A stretch of DNA of 64,000 bases from Planctomycetota bacterium. GTDB lineage: Bacteria; Planctomycetota; UBA1135; UBA2386. Below the pieces are notes generated by a model that saw only the letters and a program-made list of their open reading frames with translations, was not told the origin of the DNA and searched no databases. Of this stretch, positions 21,226 through 31,455 are shown in pieces. Position 1 is the first letter of the stretch; each line of letters starts with the position of its first letter. Made by a program: the position numbers and the translations under genes. The stretch covers positions 1-64,000 of the forward strand of contig CANEYR010000012.1 of NCBI GenBank assembly GCA_947444055.1, given 5' to 3'.

Positions 21226-22275
21226 TTGCGGTGGCGGCACCGACATTGCGCCGCACCCTCCTGCGCGGCTACCCTCCCGCGCCCTTTTGCACCGCCCCTG
21301 TTGACTCCATCGCCGCTGCCGACAACGCCTGCTGTCACGCTGGCCCGCGCCACTGAGAACGTTGCCGCTGCGCGTGGTGATACTTGGTCGCGCCGCCTGC
21401 TCGGGCGCTTTCACATTACGGGCGTCTTCTGGCTGCATGCGTTGCTGTGGGTGACGCGCGGTTCCCGCCTGCGGTCGACCACGATGGTCTGGTTGTGGAG
21501 CGCGATCTTCTTCTTCTTCTTGGTGCGGCCGCGCCGCATCGTCACCAAGCACCTCGATCACATCCTCGGCCGCGCTGGCTTTTTCGCGCGGCAACTGCGC
21601 ATCTTCCGCTTCTTCAAGGAACACGCGTGGTGCCTCATCGAACGCTTCGAGCAGTTCCGACCTGACTTTCAACCCAAGGTCGAGCGGGAAGGCGATGCGT
21701 GGCCGGATCTGCTGGCCGATGCGAAGGGGTTCCTGATCGTCACGGCTCACGTGGGCATGTGGGAGATCGGGCAGTTGATGCCGGTGACCGATGGCAAGCG
21801 TCGGTTGCATGTCGTGCGCGAACGCGAAGAACACGCCGGCACGCACGCCGTGATCGCGGACCTGTTGGCCTCGCATCCGCACGCGCGCATCGTCACGCAC
21901 TACCTCGACGATGACTTCGCGCTCGGTGCCTCGTTGCTCGGGGCGCTGCGCAGTGGCGACGTCGTATGCTTGGCGGCGGATCGGGCGAAGGCGGGAATGG
22001 TGGCGCTGCCGACCACGTGCTTTGGGCATCCGGTGCAGATGCCGGTGGGACCGGTGGCGCTGGCGCGCGCGGCCGATGTGTTGGTCGTGCCGACGTTCGT
22101 CTACCGCGTTGGGCGGCGTCACTACCGCGTCGTCGCGAAGAAGCCGTTCCGCGTGGCGCGCACGGCCGATCGGGCCGCGGACCTGCGGGCGGCGGTCGAT
22201 CACTTGGCGGTGCTGGTCGAGCAAGCAATCCGCCGCGACCCGTTCCAATGGAAACGCTGGGAGCCCCTGTGGTGA
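21226..22275 (+). CDS. LpxL/HtrB-family lipid acyltransferase (exact start uncertain)
   Basis: TAHVGMWEIGQL, VVREREEHAG, DVVCLAADRAKAG and QMPVGPVALARAADVLVVPTFVYR resemble lysophospholipid/Kdo acyltransferase motifs. Confidence 0.82.
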   Translation: MRWRHRHCAAPSCAATLPRPFAPPLLTPSPLPTTPAVTLARATENVAAARGDTWSRRLLGRFHITGVFWLHALLWVTRGSRLRSTTMVWLWSAIFFFFLVRPRRIVTKHLDHILGRAGFFARQLRIFRFFKEHAWCLIERFEQFRPDFQPKVEREGDAWPDLLADAKGFLIVTAHVGMWEIGQLMPVTDGKRRLHVVREREEHAGTHAVIADLLASHPHARIVTHYLDDDFALGASLLGALRSGDVVCLAADRAKAGMVALPTTCFGHPVQMPVGPVALARAADVLVVPTFVYRVGRRHYRVVAKKPFRVARTADRAADLRAAVDHLAVLVEQAIRRDPFQWKRWEPLW

Positions 22276-22291
22276 TCGGCGTGGCCACGCG

Positions 22292-22759
22292 ATGAAGATC
22301 CGATTGCTGACCGTGTCGCACAAGCAGCCGTCGTGGGTGCTCGAAGGCTGTGCCGAGTACCAGAAGCGGTTGCCGCGCGAGTGGGGGTTTCAGTTGGTGG
22401 AGATCAAGCCCGAACCGCGTACGAGCGGCGCCTCCACCGAGCGCGTGCAAGCGGCGGAAGGGCAGCGACTGCGCGCGGCGACGATGAAAGGCGCTTGGGT
22501 CGTTGCCTTGGATGAGCGCGGCGAAGCCTGGTCGACGCGCGATCTGGCCGATCGGTTGGCCCGCTGGCAGCAACAGGGCCGCGACGTGGTGTTCCTGGTG
22601 GGCGGTGCCGATGGCCTCGATCCGACGTTGCGCGATGCCGCCAACCAACGCGTGTCGCTGTCGCCGATGACGATGCCGCACGGGCTCGTGCGCGTGTTCG
22701 TGGTCGAGCAGCTCTATCGGGCGTCGTCGGTGTTGCAGGGCCACCCTTACCACAAGTGA
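22292..22759 (+). CDS. rlmH: 23S rRNA (pseudouridine1915-N3)-methyltransferase RlmH
   Basis: FLVGGADGLDPTLRDAANQRVSLSPMTMPHGLVRVFVVEQLYRASSVLQGHPYHK, classic C-terminus. Confidence 0.96.
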   Translation: MKIRLLTVSHKQPSWVLEGCAEYQKRLPREWGFQLVEIKPEPRTSGASTERVQAAEGQRLRAATMKGAWVVALDERGEAWSTRDLADRLARWQQQGRDVVFLVGGADGLDPTLRDAANQRVSLSPMTMPHGLVRVFVVEQLYRASSVLQGHPYHK

Positions 22760-22763
22760 TTTC

Positions 22764-24083
22764 ATGAGCTCGCGCGTTTGGCATTGGGCGGCGGACGTGG
22801 TCTCGTTGTGGATCGTCGAGCGGCGTTCGCCGCGGGACGCCATCGCGGCGATGCCGTTGTTGCGCGAAGCGACGCAGGAAGAACGTGCCGCCGTGGTGCG
22901 CACGACGGCACAAGCGATCGGTCGCATGCGGCGGCTCGAGTTCGTGCTAGCCGGTGCGCGCGGGCTCGTCGACTGGTCGGCATTCGATCGGGCGTTGGCG
23001 CTGGTGTTGGGCGCGGCCGTGGATGGCGAAGAACTGTCGGCTGACAACGCGACTCGGTTGCTGGCGAGCACCGGCCACGAGCTCGACTTCCAGCGTTTGC
23101 GCGATGCCGAGGCGCTGGTCGGTGCGGGCGCGAGTGCCACCGAACGGTTCGCCCGCCTGCACTCCGTGCCGGATTGGTTTGCGGAGTTGGCGCCCGCGCA
23201 GTTCGGGGATGCTGCCGACGCGGTGTGCAAGGCGCTCGCGGGGGCCGCGCCACGGACACTGCGCACCAACCTGCTGCGTGTGCCTTCGCGCGAGCTGTTG
23301 GCGACGGAGCTAACCAAAGAAGGGGTCACAACGCGCGCCGCCCGCTTTGCCGCGACGGCGCTGCATGTCGAAGGCGACACCGATCTGTTCGCCACGGCAG
23401 CGTTCCGACGCGGTGCCTTCGAGCAGCAGGACGAAGCGAGCCAGTTGGTGGTGGCCGTGACCGCACCGCCGCCGGGTGGCAAGGTGCTCGATCTGTGCGC
23501 TGGCAATGGTGGCAAGTCGTTGGCGTTGGCAGCGGCGTTGCGCGGTCGCGGGCTCGTCATGGCCACCGATGTGCATGAAGGTCGACTGCGGGTGTTGGCG
23601 GTGCGCAGCCGTCGGGCCGGGACAGACAACCTGCAAATGTGTGCGCTTCTCGACGGGGCGTGGCCGAGTGCCGTCGCGACGTTCGCGGCGAATGCCGACC
23701 GCATCCTGGTCGATGCACCATGCAGCGGTACGGGCTCGTGGCGGCGCCGTCCGGAGGCGCGGTGGACGATCGATCGCGCCGCGCTGGCGCAGATGGCGAC
23801 CACCCAAGAGTCCTTGTTGCTGCGCGCGGCCGCGGCGTTGAAGCCCGGCGCCCGGCTCGTCTACGCAACCTGCTCCCTGCTCGCCAGCGAGAACGAACTG
23901 CGCATCGCCGCACTTTGTGCTGCCCATCCTGAGCTCGAACTCGTGCGGATCACGGAGATCCTTGGCAAGGAAGTGGCGCGGCCGATCGCCGATGCCACCG
24001 GCACGTTCCTGTCGCTGCGACCGGATGTGCACGGGTGCGATGGCTTCTTCGCCGCGGTATTGCGGCGACGCCGTGACGGTTGA
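22764..24083 (+). CDS. RsmB/NOP-family RNA methyltransferase
   Basis: VLDLCAGNGGKSLALAA, ILVDAPCSGTGSWRRRPEARW, LVYATCSLLASENE. Confidence 0.93.
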   Translation: MSSRVWHWAADVVSLWIVERRSPRDAIAAMPLLREATQEERAAVVRTTAQAIGRMRRLEFVLAGARGLVDWSAFDRALALVLGAAVDGEELSADNATRLLASTGHELDFQRLRDAEALVGAGASATERFARLHSVPDWFAELAPAQFGDAADAVCKALAGAAPRTLRTNLLRVPSRELLATELTKEGVTTRAARFAATALHVEGDTDLFATAAFRRGAFEQQDEASQLVVAVTAPPPGGKVLDLCAGNGGKSLALAAALRGRGLVMATDVHEGRLRVLAVRSRRAGTDNLQMCALLDGAWPSAVATFAANADRILVDAPCSGTGSWRRRPEARWTIDRAALAQMATTQESLLLRAAAALKPGARLVYATCSLLASENELRIAALCAAHPELELVRITEILGKEVARPIADATGTFLSLRPDVHGCDGFFAAVLRRRRDG

Positions 24084-24188
24084 TTTCAGGCGGGCCGGGT
24101 CCGGTGGTCGATCAGGGTGCGGATGGGGGACTCACCAGCAGCACAAGCAACGACGACGTCAGCTGGCTCGCTCCCGTCCGCATCGACG

Positions 24189-25994
24189 ATGCGGCACTAC
24201 CTGCTCTATCGCCTGCTGGTGAGTACAGGGTTGCTGTCTCTGATGGTCGTGGTGATCGCTAGCTTGCAGTGGTCACCGTTCGTGCTGCTGCCGCTCTTGG
24301 CGGGCAATGCGGTCGTCATCAGTCTTGCGGCGCGCACGTTCCAACGCTCGGTGTTGGCGCAGGTGGCGGGCATCGAGGCGGCCCGCCAGTCGGCGGTCAC
24401 GGAGGCGATGACGAAGGCGCAGTTCTTGGCGAACATGAGCCACGAGATTCGCACGCCGATGAACGGTGTGCTCGGCATGGCCGAGTTGCTGGTGCGCACC
24501 AAGCTCGATCCGGAGCAGCAACAGATGGCGTCGACGATCCAAGCGTCCGCCGACGCGCTGCTGGCCGTGCTCAACGACATCCTCGACTTCTCGAAGATCG
24601 AAGCCGGCAAGCTCGATCTCGAAACCGTCGACTTCGACATCTGGCAGTTGATCGACGACTGCGCGGGCCTGATGCACAGCAACGCCGACCAGAAGGGTGT
24701 CGAGCTGATGACGTTCGTTGATCCGCGACTGTTGCGCTGCCATCGCGGCGATTCGGCTCGTGTACGTCAGGTCGTGCTCAACTTCCTCAGCAACGCGGTG
24801 AAGTTCACCCTCGAAGGTGAGGTTGTGCTCGGCGTCGACTTGGTGGAAGAGGGCGAGCAAGATCAGACGATCCGGTGCTGGGTGCGCGATACCGGCGTCG
24901 GCATTCGCCCGGAGGCGATCGAGCGGCTGTTTGCGGCGTTCTCGCAGGCGGATGCTTCGACGACGCGCCGTTTTGGCGGCACTGGGCTTGGTCTCGTCAT
25001 CTGCCGCAAGCTGATCGAGATGATGGGCGGCCGCGTCTGTGTGAAGAGCACGCTCGGCAAGGGCTCGGTGTTCTCATTCGACCTGAAGTTGCAGAAGGGC
25101 GATCCGGCCACGGCGCGTGCGCGCGCCGAGGACGTCAACTTGTCGGGGCAGTCGGTGTTGATCGTCGACGACAATGAAACCAATCGCCAGTTGATGGTGA
25201 TGCAGTTGGCGCCAACTCAGATTGGCATCGACGTCGCCAGCAACGCCATCAGTGCGATTGAAGTGCTGCGCACGGCGGCGCGGCATGGTCGGCCGTTCAC
25301 GATGGCGATTCTCGACATGGCGATGCCTGGCATCGACGGCATGCAGTTGGCGTTGGCGATTCGCAACGATGCCGAGGTCCCGACGATGCCGGTGGCGTTG
25401 GCGAGTTCGCTCGGCACGCGTCCTGGGTTGGCCGAGATGGCGGCGGCGGAAGTGTTCCGCTGGCTGAGCAAGCCGCTGGCTTCGGCCCGCTTGCTGCAGG
25501 TGGTGCGAGACATGGCGAGCTTGCGCGGGGGCAGCCGTGTGACGAAGGCGCCGCGCGAGGAAGCGGTCGCCCCGTTGTCGACCGAGGTGGTCGTCGAACA
25601 ACCGGTGTTGGTCGCCGAAGACAACGAGATCAATCGCCGTGTGTTGGCGGGCATGCTGCGGCGTGTCGGGTGCCAGCCGACGTTCGCCGTCGATGGCCGC
25701 GAAGCCTTGCAGCTGGTCCAGCAGAAGGTGTTCGCGATGGTGCTGATGGACTGCCAGATGCCAGAGATGGACGGTTTCGAGGCCACGCGGCGCATGCGCG
25801 CGTTGGGCGGTGCGTTCGTCAACCTGCCGATCATTGCGCTAACGGCGAACGTGTTGCCGGCGGATCGTGAGGCGTGCTTGCAGGCCGGCATGAATGACTT
25901 CCTTGGCAAGCCGGTCAAGCTCGACGTGCTGCGGGCTGCGATCTTGCGGTGGACTCGTTCGGCCGCGATGACTCCGGTGGTCGTCGAGTCGTAG
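24189..25994 (+). CDS. Hybrid histidine kinase with two receiver domains
   Basis: Two N-terminal TM segments; FLANMSHEIRTPMNGVLGM (H box), N and G boxes, RECs with ILDMAMPGIDG and LMDCQMPEMDG. Confidence 0.94.
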   Translation: MRHYLLYRLLVSTGLLSLMVVVIASLQWSPFVLLPLLAGNAVVISLAARTFQRSVLAQVAGIEAARQSAVTEAMTKAQFLANMSHEIRTPMNGVLGMAELLVRTKLDPEQQQMASTIQASADALLAVLNDILDFSKIEAGKLDLETVDFDIWQLIDDCAGLMHSNADQKGVELMTFVDPRLLRCHRGDSARVRQVVLNFLSNAVKFTLEGEVVLGVDLVEEGEQDQTIRCWVRDTGVGIRPEAIERLFAAFSQADASTTRRFGGTGLGLVICRKLIEMMGGRVCVKSTLGKGSVFSFDLKLQKGDPATARARAEDVNLSGQSVLIVDDNETNRQLMVMQLAPTQIGIDVASNAISAIEVLRTAARHGRPFTMAILDMAMPGIDGMQLALAIRNDAEVPTMPVALASSLGTRPGLAEMAAAEVFRWLSKPLASARLLQVVRDMASLRGGSRVTKAPREEAVAPLSTEVVVEQPVLVAEDNEINRRVLAGMLRRVGCQPTFAVDGREALQLVQQKVFAMVLMDCQMPEMDGFEATRRMRALGGAFVNLPIIALTANVLPADREACLQAGMNDFLGKPVKLDVLRAAILRWTRSAAMTPVVVES

Positions 25995-26010
25995 CGCGGC
26001 GTCGCCGACG

Positions 26011-26514
26011 TCAGAGATCGTAGAACCGTAGATCGAGGCCGGTCGCCTGTTTGGTCGCTGCATAGATCTGCCCGGCGTGACCGGAGCAATGCTCCAGCAC
26101 GTGCAGCACCGCGGACAGGCCGCTTTCTTGGTAGCGATCTTGCACGAGCCGTGGTCGCAACAGGTCTGCCACCGTGGCTTGGCCGACGACGCGGCACGCC
26201 TGCTCGTAGGTGGCGCCGAGCGCCTCGACAAGCACCTTGCCGACCGCACCTGCCGTCGCCGCGAACTCCGCGGGTCGCTGGCGTTGGTCGGTGACGACGC
26301 CGAATGTCGCCAGGATCCATTGCGTCGTGTTGCCGCGCAAATGCAGCAACAGGTTGCCCACCGAATTGCAGTTGGGTGTCGGTCGATGCCACACACGCTC
26401 GTCGCCGAGCAGTTCGACGCAGCGACGCAGACGCGGCAGTTGTTCGCCGAGCAGGCGCCTTTGGAACTCAGTCGCCACGATGCGCGCCAGCGCCACCGCG
26501 TCGTCGCCGTTCAT
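26011..26514 (-). CDS. DinB/DUF1572-like protein
   Basis: NSVGNLLLHLRGNTTQW and VLEHCSGHAGQIY match the DinB-like helical bundle metal-site pattern. Confidence 0.75.
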   Translation of the reverse strand: MNGDDAVALARIVATEFQRRLLGEQLPRLRRCVELLGDERVWHRPTPNCNSVGNLLLHLRGNTTQWILATFGVVTDQRQRPAEFAATAGAVGKVLVEALGATYEQACRVVGQATVADLLRPRLVQDRYQESGLSAVLHVLEHCSGHAGQIYAATKQATGLDLRFYDL

Positions 26515-26978
26515 GCCACTGCGTCGCGATCGGCGGGCTTGGCGTCGCGGCGTTCGCCAGCCGTGATGGCGGGCGAAGGTTCGCGCAGGCGCAGCACTTC
26601 GGCTTCGAGCAAGGCGAGCCGTTGGCCGAGCGTGCGGTGGCGGTGGGTGAGGCGGCTGAGGCGCACCGAGAATTGCAGCACCAACGCGAACAAGAACAGC
26701 AAGGCGCCAAAGAACAGCGTCGACACCGAGCTCGACGAGCCGATCCACTCACTGACCGTCAGCAGCAGGTTCTGTTGTATGGCCAACGCCGCCACGACGA
26801 CGGCGATGGCGATCCACACCCAGGAGTACTCTTCGCGCAGCTTGCGGCGGCGAACCAGTTCGAACACGAGGACGACCACCGCTGCCGCCAGCGTCAAGGC
26901 AACGAGGCGCTGTCGCGCTGGCATCGGCGCTAGCTCCGCTGCCGCCGCGGCGGCCTGCAACCAAGCGATCACGTCCAC
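26511..26978 (-). CDS. DUF2304-like membrane protein (GTG start inferred)
   Basis: Three TM segments plus coiled coil; overlaps start of 26011-26514; adjacent to a GT2 glycosyltransferase, the usual DUF2304 neighbour. Confidence 0.7.
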   Translation of the reverse strand: MDVIAWLQAAAAAAELAPMPARQRLVALTLAAAVVVLVFELVRRRKLREEYSWVWIAIAVVVAALAIQQNLLLTVSEWIGSSSSVSTLFFGALLFLFALVLQFSVRLSRLTHRHRTLGQRLALLEAEVLRLREPSPAITAGERRDAKPADRDAVA

Positions 26979-27706
26979 CTCGCTACGGTGTCGCGGTTGC
27001 GCAACGGAGTCGGCCGGCGCACCGGCAGTAGCAGCAGAGTCAGGAACATCTTGTAGGCGTAGTAGGCGATGCGGGCGCCGCGGTGCATGGACAGGCCACC
27101 CGTGCGGGCGTGCATGCGAACGGGCACTTCGACCAACTTCAAGCCGCGACGATGGTGTTCGACCAGAACATCGGTGTCGGGGTAGTCCTCGGGGAAGCCA
27201 TCGTTGACGACCGACTCGAGGGCGTCTCGCGACAGGCCCTGGAAGCCGCTGGTCGGATCGGTGATGCGGGTGCCGATCCAACCCGAAGCGATGGCTGCGA
27301 ACAGCCGCGTGCCGACGCGTCGGGCCAGGCTGGACGGCGGCGCCTTGTCATCAAGGTAGCGCGAGCCCAGCACGACATCGGCCCCTTGGTCGAGCCCGGC
27401 GATCAGGCGCGCCAACATGGTGGCGTCGTGTTGGCCATCGGCGTCCATCTGCAGCACCCGTTCGTAGTTGCTGCGCCACGCGAAGCAGTAGCCGGTGTGC
27501 AGCGCGCTGCCGTAGCCGAGGTTGTAGGGGTGCGAGACGACCATGGCGCCAGCGGCGCGCGCTGCCTTGGCGGTCTCGTCAGGGCTGCCGTCGTCAATGA
27601 CGACGATGTCGATGCCTATGCCGAGCGCCCGCACTTCCCGCACAACCGTGCCGACCCGTTCGGCTTCTTGATATGCAGGAATGACCAGGACGGTGGATGG
27701 TGGCAA
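26969..27706 (-). CDS. GT2 (DPM1-like) glycosyltransferase (start uncertain)
   Basis: VLVIPAYQEAERV, IVVIDDGSPDET, VLQMDADGQHD, DVVLGSRY, GFQGLSRDALE. Confidence 0.9.
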   Translation of the reverse strand: MPPSTVLVIPAYQEAERVGTVVREVRALGIGIDIVVIDDGSPDETAKAARAAGAMVVSHPYNLGYGSALHTGYCFAWRSNYERVLQMDADGQHDATMLARLIAGLDQGADVVLGSRYLDDKAPPSSLARRVGTRLFAAIASGWIGTRITDPTSGFQGLSRDALESVVNDGFPEDYPDTDVLVEHHRRGLKLVEVPVRMHARTGGLSMHRGARIAYYAYKMFLTLLLLPVRRPTPLRNRDTVARWT

Positions 27707-27901
27707 GGCCGACTCCCTAATGGGCGGCGGAAGCGTAGGCAGCGAGCTGGCATTGGCCAGCCAAAAGGTCCAGCGGGGCGAATTGCACGAGTTCACGGGA
27801 TGGCGAACGTCTGCTTGCGCAGTGCGCTTTGGCGCGCTTTCGTCGGCGCCCGCCCACGGTGATGTTGCCGTTGGCACCGCCCCGCTTCACGATCTCCGCC
27901 C

Positions 27902-28498
27902 ATGTCGATCCGTTCGCTCACGAGTCTCTTCCTCGGTTTCGTTCTCGTCGCCTGCGCTGGCACTCGCGACACCCGCGTCAACCCCGATGCGCCGGACACG
28001 GTGACCGGCAGCGGCCTGCAGAGCCAGGACATCCGCACGATGGCGGTGGACATGGCCGCCAAGATCAAGGCATCCGGGGTGTTGGCGCCGACGCGGGAGG
28101 GGGAGCGGGCGTCCTTCTTCATCTACCAGATGGAGAACTCCAGTTCCGACGTGATCGACAAAGCGATCATCCTGACCAAGCTGCGCACCAACCTGTTCGA
28201 GGCGTTCGGGCGCCAGATCAAGATCCTCGATCGGTCGCCGAGTGCGGGGGACTTGGCCGCTGCCGAACAGCGCATGAAGGCGCGCGGCGAGGTGTCCGGC
28301 ACCAACGACCGCAAGATCGCCGGCAGCGACTTTGTGCTGAAGGGCACGATCCAGGGCCGCGACCGTCAGGCTGGCAAGCTGAAGTCGGGCTACATCCTGG
28401 TGACGTTCGAACTCACCGATCTCGTCACCCAAGAGTTGGTGTGGACCGGGGACTACGACATGAAGACGGAGTCGGAGAAGTCCGTCATCAATCGCTGA
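27902..28498 (+). CDS. LpoB-like lipoprotein (penicillin-binding protein activator family)
   Basis: Lipobox LVACA; LRTNLFEAFGRQIKILDRS, DFVLKGTIQGRDRQAGKLKSGYILVTFELTDLVTQELVWTGDYDMK resemble LpoB. Confidence 0.85.
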   Translation: MSIRSLTSLFLGFVLVACAGTRDTRVNPDAPDTVTGSGLQSQDIRTMAVDMAAKIKASGVLAPTREGERASFFIYQMENSSSDVIDKAIILTKLRTNLFEAFGRQIKILDRSPSAGDLAAAEQRMKARGEVSGTNDRKIAGSDFVLKGTIQGRDRQAGKLKSGYILVTFELTDLVTQELVWTGDYDMKTESEKSVINR

Positions 28499-28510
28499 TC
28501 GCCAAGCTCC

Positions 28511-29734
28511 GTGGTCCGCTTGTCGTCCTTGCGCTTTGGGATCGCCTCGATCCTGTTGCTGTTCGCGGGTTGTGCCGTGTCGCAGCCGGCGGTGCCGTTG
28601 CGCGCCTTCGTCGCCGGGGATCTGCAGGCCGTGCACGCGTTCGCCGAACGCGAGATCGCCGAGGGCGACGAAGAGAACTGGGCGCTGTTGTGGAACGTGC
28701 AGGCGCAGTGCGAACTGCTCATGGGCCGTCCCGAACAGGCGTGGCAGAACTTCCTGCGCGCGGGCCAAGCGATGGGCACGTGGGCGGTGAGCAGCGGCGA
28801 AGCGGCGGGTGCGATCCTCGGCAGCGAGAGCAGCAAGACGTGGAAGGGCGATCCCTACGAGAAGGCCATGAACGCGTTCTATTTGGCCTATTGCTGCCTC
28901 CTGCGTGGGGAGCCGGACAATGCCCGGGCGGCGTGCAAGCGCGGCATCCTGGCCGACGCCGAAGTTGCCGACGAGACGTACCAAGCTGACAACGCACTGC
29001 TGTTCTGGATGGCCGGACGCATGAGCCGCTTGATGGGTTCGAGCGATGCCGATGGCTACTTTCGCGAAGCCAGCACGGCGCATTCGTTCGCCTTGTCGCA
29101 CGGCGCCCGCGGCGCCTCGGGGCCGTCGGTGTTGGCCGAACCAGAACGTGGCAATGTGGTCGTGCTGTTCGAGTGTGGCATGGGGCCGGAAAAGTTCGGT
29201 GACGGTGACCAAGGCGAGCTGGCGCGCTTTCGGCCGCGCTACCACCAAGCGGTGCAGGCGCGTGCCTCGATCGCTGGCCGGGCACTCGGGACGTCGACGA
29301 TTCTGGTCGACGTCGAGTACCAAGCGCGCACCCTCGGCGGCACGGTGATGGAAGGCATTCGCGAAGGCAAGGCGGTGTTCAAGACCGGGGCCGCGGTGGC
29401 AGGCATCGTGCTGCTCGATCAGGCGACGCGCGATCGCGGCCACAGTCGCCAGGCGCAGGCGATTGCTGGCGGGGCGTTGCTGCTGGTCAGCTTGCTGACT
29501 TCCACCGCCGCCGACGTGCGCCATTGGCCAACCTTGCCGTCTTCGGTGCAGGTGCTGACCGCGGCGGTCGCGCCCGGGGAACACACGCTCGACGTCGAGT
29601 TCTTGGACGCGGCCGGCCGCGCGCTGCCGAGCTTGAGCCAACGCCATCGGTTGGTCGTGCCGACCGAAGGCGAGGCGTGGTTGTTGTGCCGTTCTTTGCC
29701 CATCGCGCACGGTCACGCGGCGAGTGCGCCATGA
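28511..29734 (+). CDS. COG3014-like lipoprotein with TPR-like region (GTG start)
   Basis: Lipobox LFAGC; GDEENWALLWNVQAQCELLMGRPEQAW; ...GNVVVLFECGMGPEK...; located between LpoB-like and YcfL-like genes. Confidence 0.75.
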   Translation: MVRLSSLRFGIASILLLFAGCAVSQPAVPLRAFVAGDLQAVHAFAEREIAEGDEENWALLWNVQAQCELLMGRPEQAWQNFLRAGQAMGTWAVSSGEAAGAILGSESSKTWKGDPYEKAMNAFYLAYCCLLRGEPDNARAACKRGILADAEVADETYQADNALLFWMAGRMSRLMGSSDADGYFREASTAHSFALSHGARGASGPSVLAEPERGNVVVLFECGMGPEKFGDGDQGELARFRPRYHQAVQARASIAGRALGTSTILVDVEYQARTLGGTVMEGIREGKAVFKTGAAVAGIVLLDQATRDRGHSRQAQAIAGGALLLVSLLTSTAADVRHWPTLPSSVQVLTAAVAPGEHTLDVEFLDAAGRALPSLSQRHRLVVPTEGEAWLLCRSLPIAHGHAASAP

Positions 29735-29771
29735 TCGAGAACTCTTCGCTCCGCTTTGCAACCGAGACCCC

Positions 29772-29797
29772 GCGGGCGCGCTTTGCCCGCCTTTTTC
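29772..29797 (+). terminator. Candidate intrinsic terminator or attenuator within the lipoprotein cluster
   Basis: Stem gcgggc / gcccgc with 7-nt loop followed by ctttttcg. Confidence 0.45.
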
Positions 29798-29810
29798 GCC
29801 AGGTCGCTTC

Positions 29811-31034
29811 ATGAACAGTCTCCCGCAGCTTCTCGTGTTGGCGTCGTGCCTTGGCTGGCTCGCTGGCCAGGAACCGGTGGCACCGACGATCGCCAGCCAG
29901 GGTGCCGCCAGCGAGACGTGGACCGAGGGCTTTGCGCGCGCGACGAGCTATCGCGCGGCACTGGCCGAAGCGCTCGAAGATGCGGTGGGCAAGGCCAAGG
30001 GCGTGGCGGTGGCGCGCGGGGCGGCCGTTCGCAGCCGGCTGTCGGTGGTGTCGAACTACACGCAAGAACTGCCCAACAGTTGGTTCGATGGCGAGGCCCA
30101 TTCCGAACGCGAATGGGTGCAGCAGCAGATCGCCGGGTTCGTGCAGCGCTACGAAGTGGTGAAGAAGGGCAAGGCGGACGACGGCCAATGGGAAGTCACC
30201 GTGAAAGCACAAGTCGCGGCGTTGGCAGCGGGCGGCGGTCTGATGACGATCGATCTCGCCGACAACGACCTGCGCAGCTGGCAGCTTGATCGGTTTGAGG
30301 AAGGCGTGCCGGATGCACCGTTCGCCAAGGTCGCCGGCAACTACGACGCGCCGTCCCTGCGTGAGAACTTGCGGGCGACCGGTGTCGTGCGCGTTCTTGC
30401 CAACAGTGCGGGCGTTGCGGTTGGCGAGGGTGCGGCGCCGAGCGAGAAGGAGAAGACGGGCCATCGCCTGGTGGCCTCGCACAAGGTGGTGGTGGTGTGG
30501 CAGCCGATGCAGTTTCAGTCGCTGGTCGAGAAGCCCAACAAGGCGCGGCCGACCACGGGGCCACGGCCGCAGTTCCTCACCGCAGGTTCGGTGCAGGTTG
30601 CCGTCAAGGTGCTCGATCTCGTGCACGACCTTGAGGTGCTCGATCGTTCGCTGACCATCGCCCTGGACGTGCCGTCGGCCTCGCCGGTCGATCGCCTCGA
30701 CGCGTTCGCGGTGCAACTCGCTGACATGGCCAAGGCCGCGGTTGCCGAGACGGTGTTCTTCGCGCTGGTGCCGCCGGTCGTCGTGCGCAAGTGGCCCGCG
30801 GAGCCTGGTCCAGGCTGGCTGGTCGAAGTGGCGATGTCGCGCCGCGTCGCCGAAGCCTACGCCGCGTTTTCGATCGGCACCCAAGGCTCGCTCGCGAGTC
30901 CTGATTGGCGTTCGCTCGGCAAGGCGGCCTTCGTGCAAGGCACCGCGACCAGTTGCACCTTCCGTCTGATCGACGTCGCCGACCCTGCCAGCATCGAGCC
31001 GGGCGTTGCCGAAGTGCGCCCGGCCAAGAAGTGA
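29811..31034 (+). CDS. Secreted/periplasmic protein of unknown function in the LpoB cluster
   Basis: Signal peptide MNSLPQLLVLASCLGWLAGQ; consistent frame; ends 5 bp before the YcfL-like start. Confidence 0.75.
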   Translation: MNSLPQLLVLASCLGWLAGQEPVAPTIASQGAASETWTEGFARATSYRAALAEALEDAVGKAKGVAVARGAAVRSRLSVVSNYTQELPNSWFDGEAHSEREWVQQQIAGFVQRYEVVKKGKADDGQWEVTVKAQVAALAAGGGLMTIDLADNDLRSWQLDRFEEGVPDAPFAKVAGNYDAPSLRENLRATGVVRVLANSAGVAVGEGAAPSEKEKTGHRLVASHKVVVVWQPMQFQSLVEKPNKARPTTGPRPQFLTAGSVQVAVKVLDLVHDLEVLDRSLTIALDVPSASPVDRLDAFAVQLADMAKAAVAETVFFALVPPVVVRKWPAEPGPGWLVEVAMSRRVAEAYAAFSIGTQGSLASPDWRSLGKAAFVQGTATSCTFRLIDVADPASIEPGVAEVRPAKK

Positions 31035-31039
31035 ATCCC

Positions 31040-31447
31040 ATGAACAAGACTCTCTCGCTGCCCCTTCTGCTTGCTCTCGTGTTGTCCTCTTGCGCGGGCG
31101 CGCCGCCCTATGCCGCGCAGGCGATCGAGGACGACGCCGAAATGACGAGTAATGTCGTCGTCGCGGATGCCGAGTTGTTCGACGTCGTGCGCGTCGGCCG
31201 CGCCGGAGTCGAGCGCGTGCCAGGATCGAACCAGCTGAAGGTCATGGTGCCGATCCGCAACATCGACGACGAAGGCATCCAGGTGCTCGTGCAAGTCAGC
31301 TTCTTGGACGCCCGCAAGAATCCGATCGGCGATGACACCAACCAACAAGTGAAGCTGATCGGGCCGGGGTCGACGTTGCCGGTGATCGTGATGAGCAAGT
31401 TCGACACCGCGCAGGATTGGGTGATGCGCATCAGTTGGAACCGCTGA
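31040..31447 (+). CDS. YcfL-like (DUF1425) lipoprotein
   Basis: Lipobox LSSCA; QLKVMVPIRNIDDEGIQVLVQVSFLDARKNPI pattern. Confidence 0.8.
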   Translation: MNKTLSLPLLLALVLSSCAGAPPYAAQAIEDDAEMTSNVVVADAELFDVVRVGRAGVERVPGSNQLKVMVPIRNIDDEGIQVLVQVSFLDARKNPIGDDTNQQVKLIGPGSTLPVIVMSKFDTAQDWVMRISWNR

Positions 31448-31455
31448 GGAACACC

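Noticed and set aside
20716-22323. 535-aa minus-strand ORF over the acyltransferase
   Set aside because: Antisense to supported genes, Arg-rich, no domains.
21893-23803. 636-aa minus-strand ORF over rlmH and the RsmB-like gene
   Set aside because: Antisense to two confidently assigned genes; Ser/Arg-rich low complexity.
27887-29812. 641-aa minus-strand ORF over the LpoB/COG3014-like genes
   Set aside because: Shadow ORF; the plus strand has lipoboxes and family motifs.
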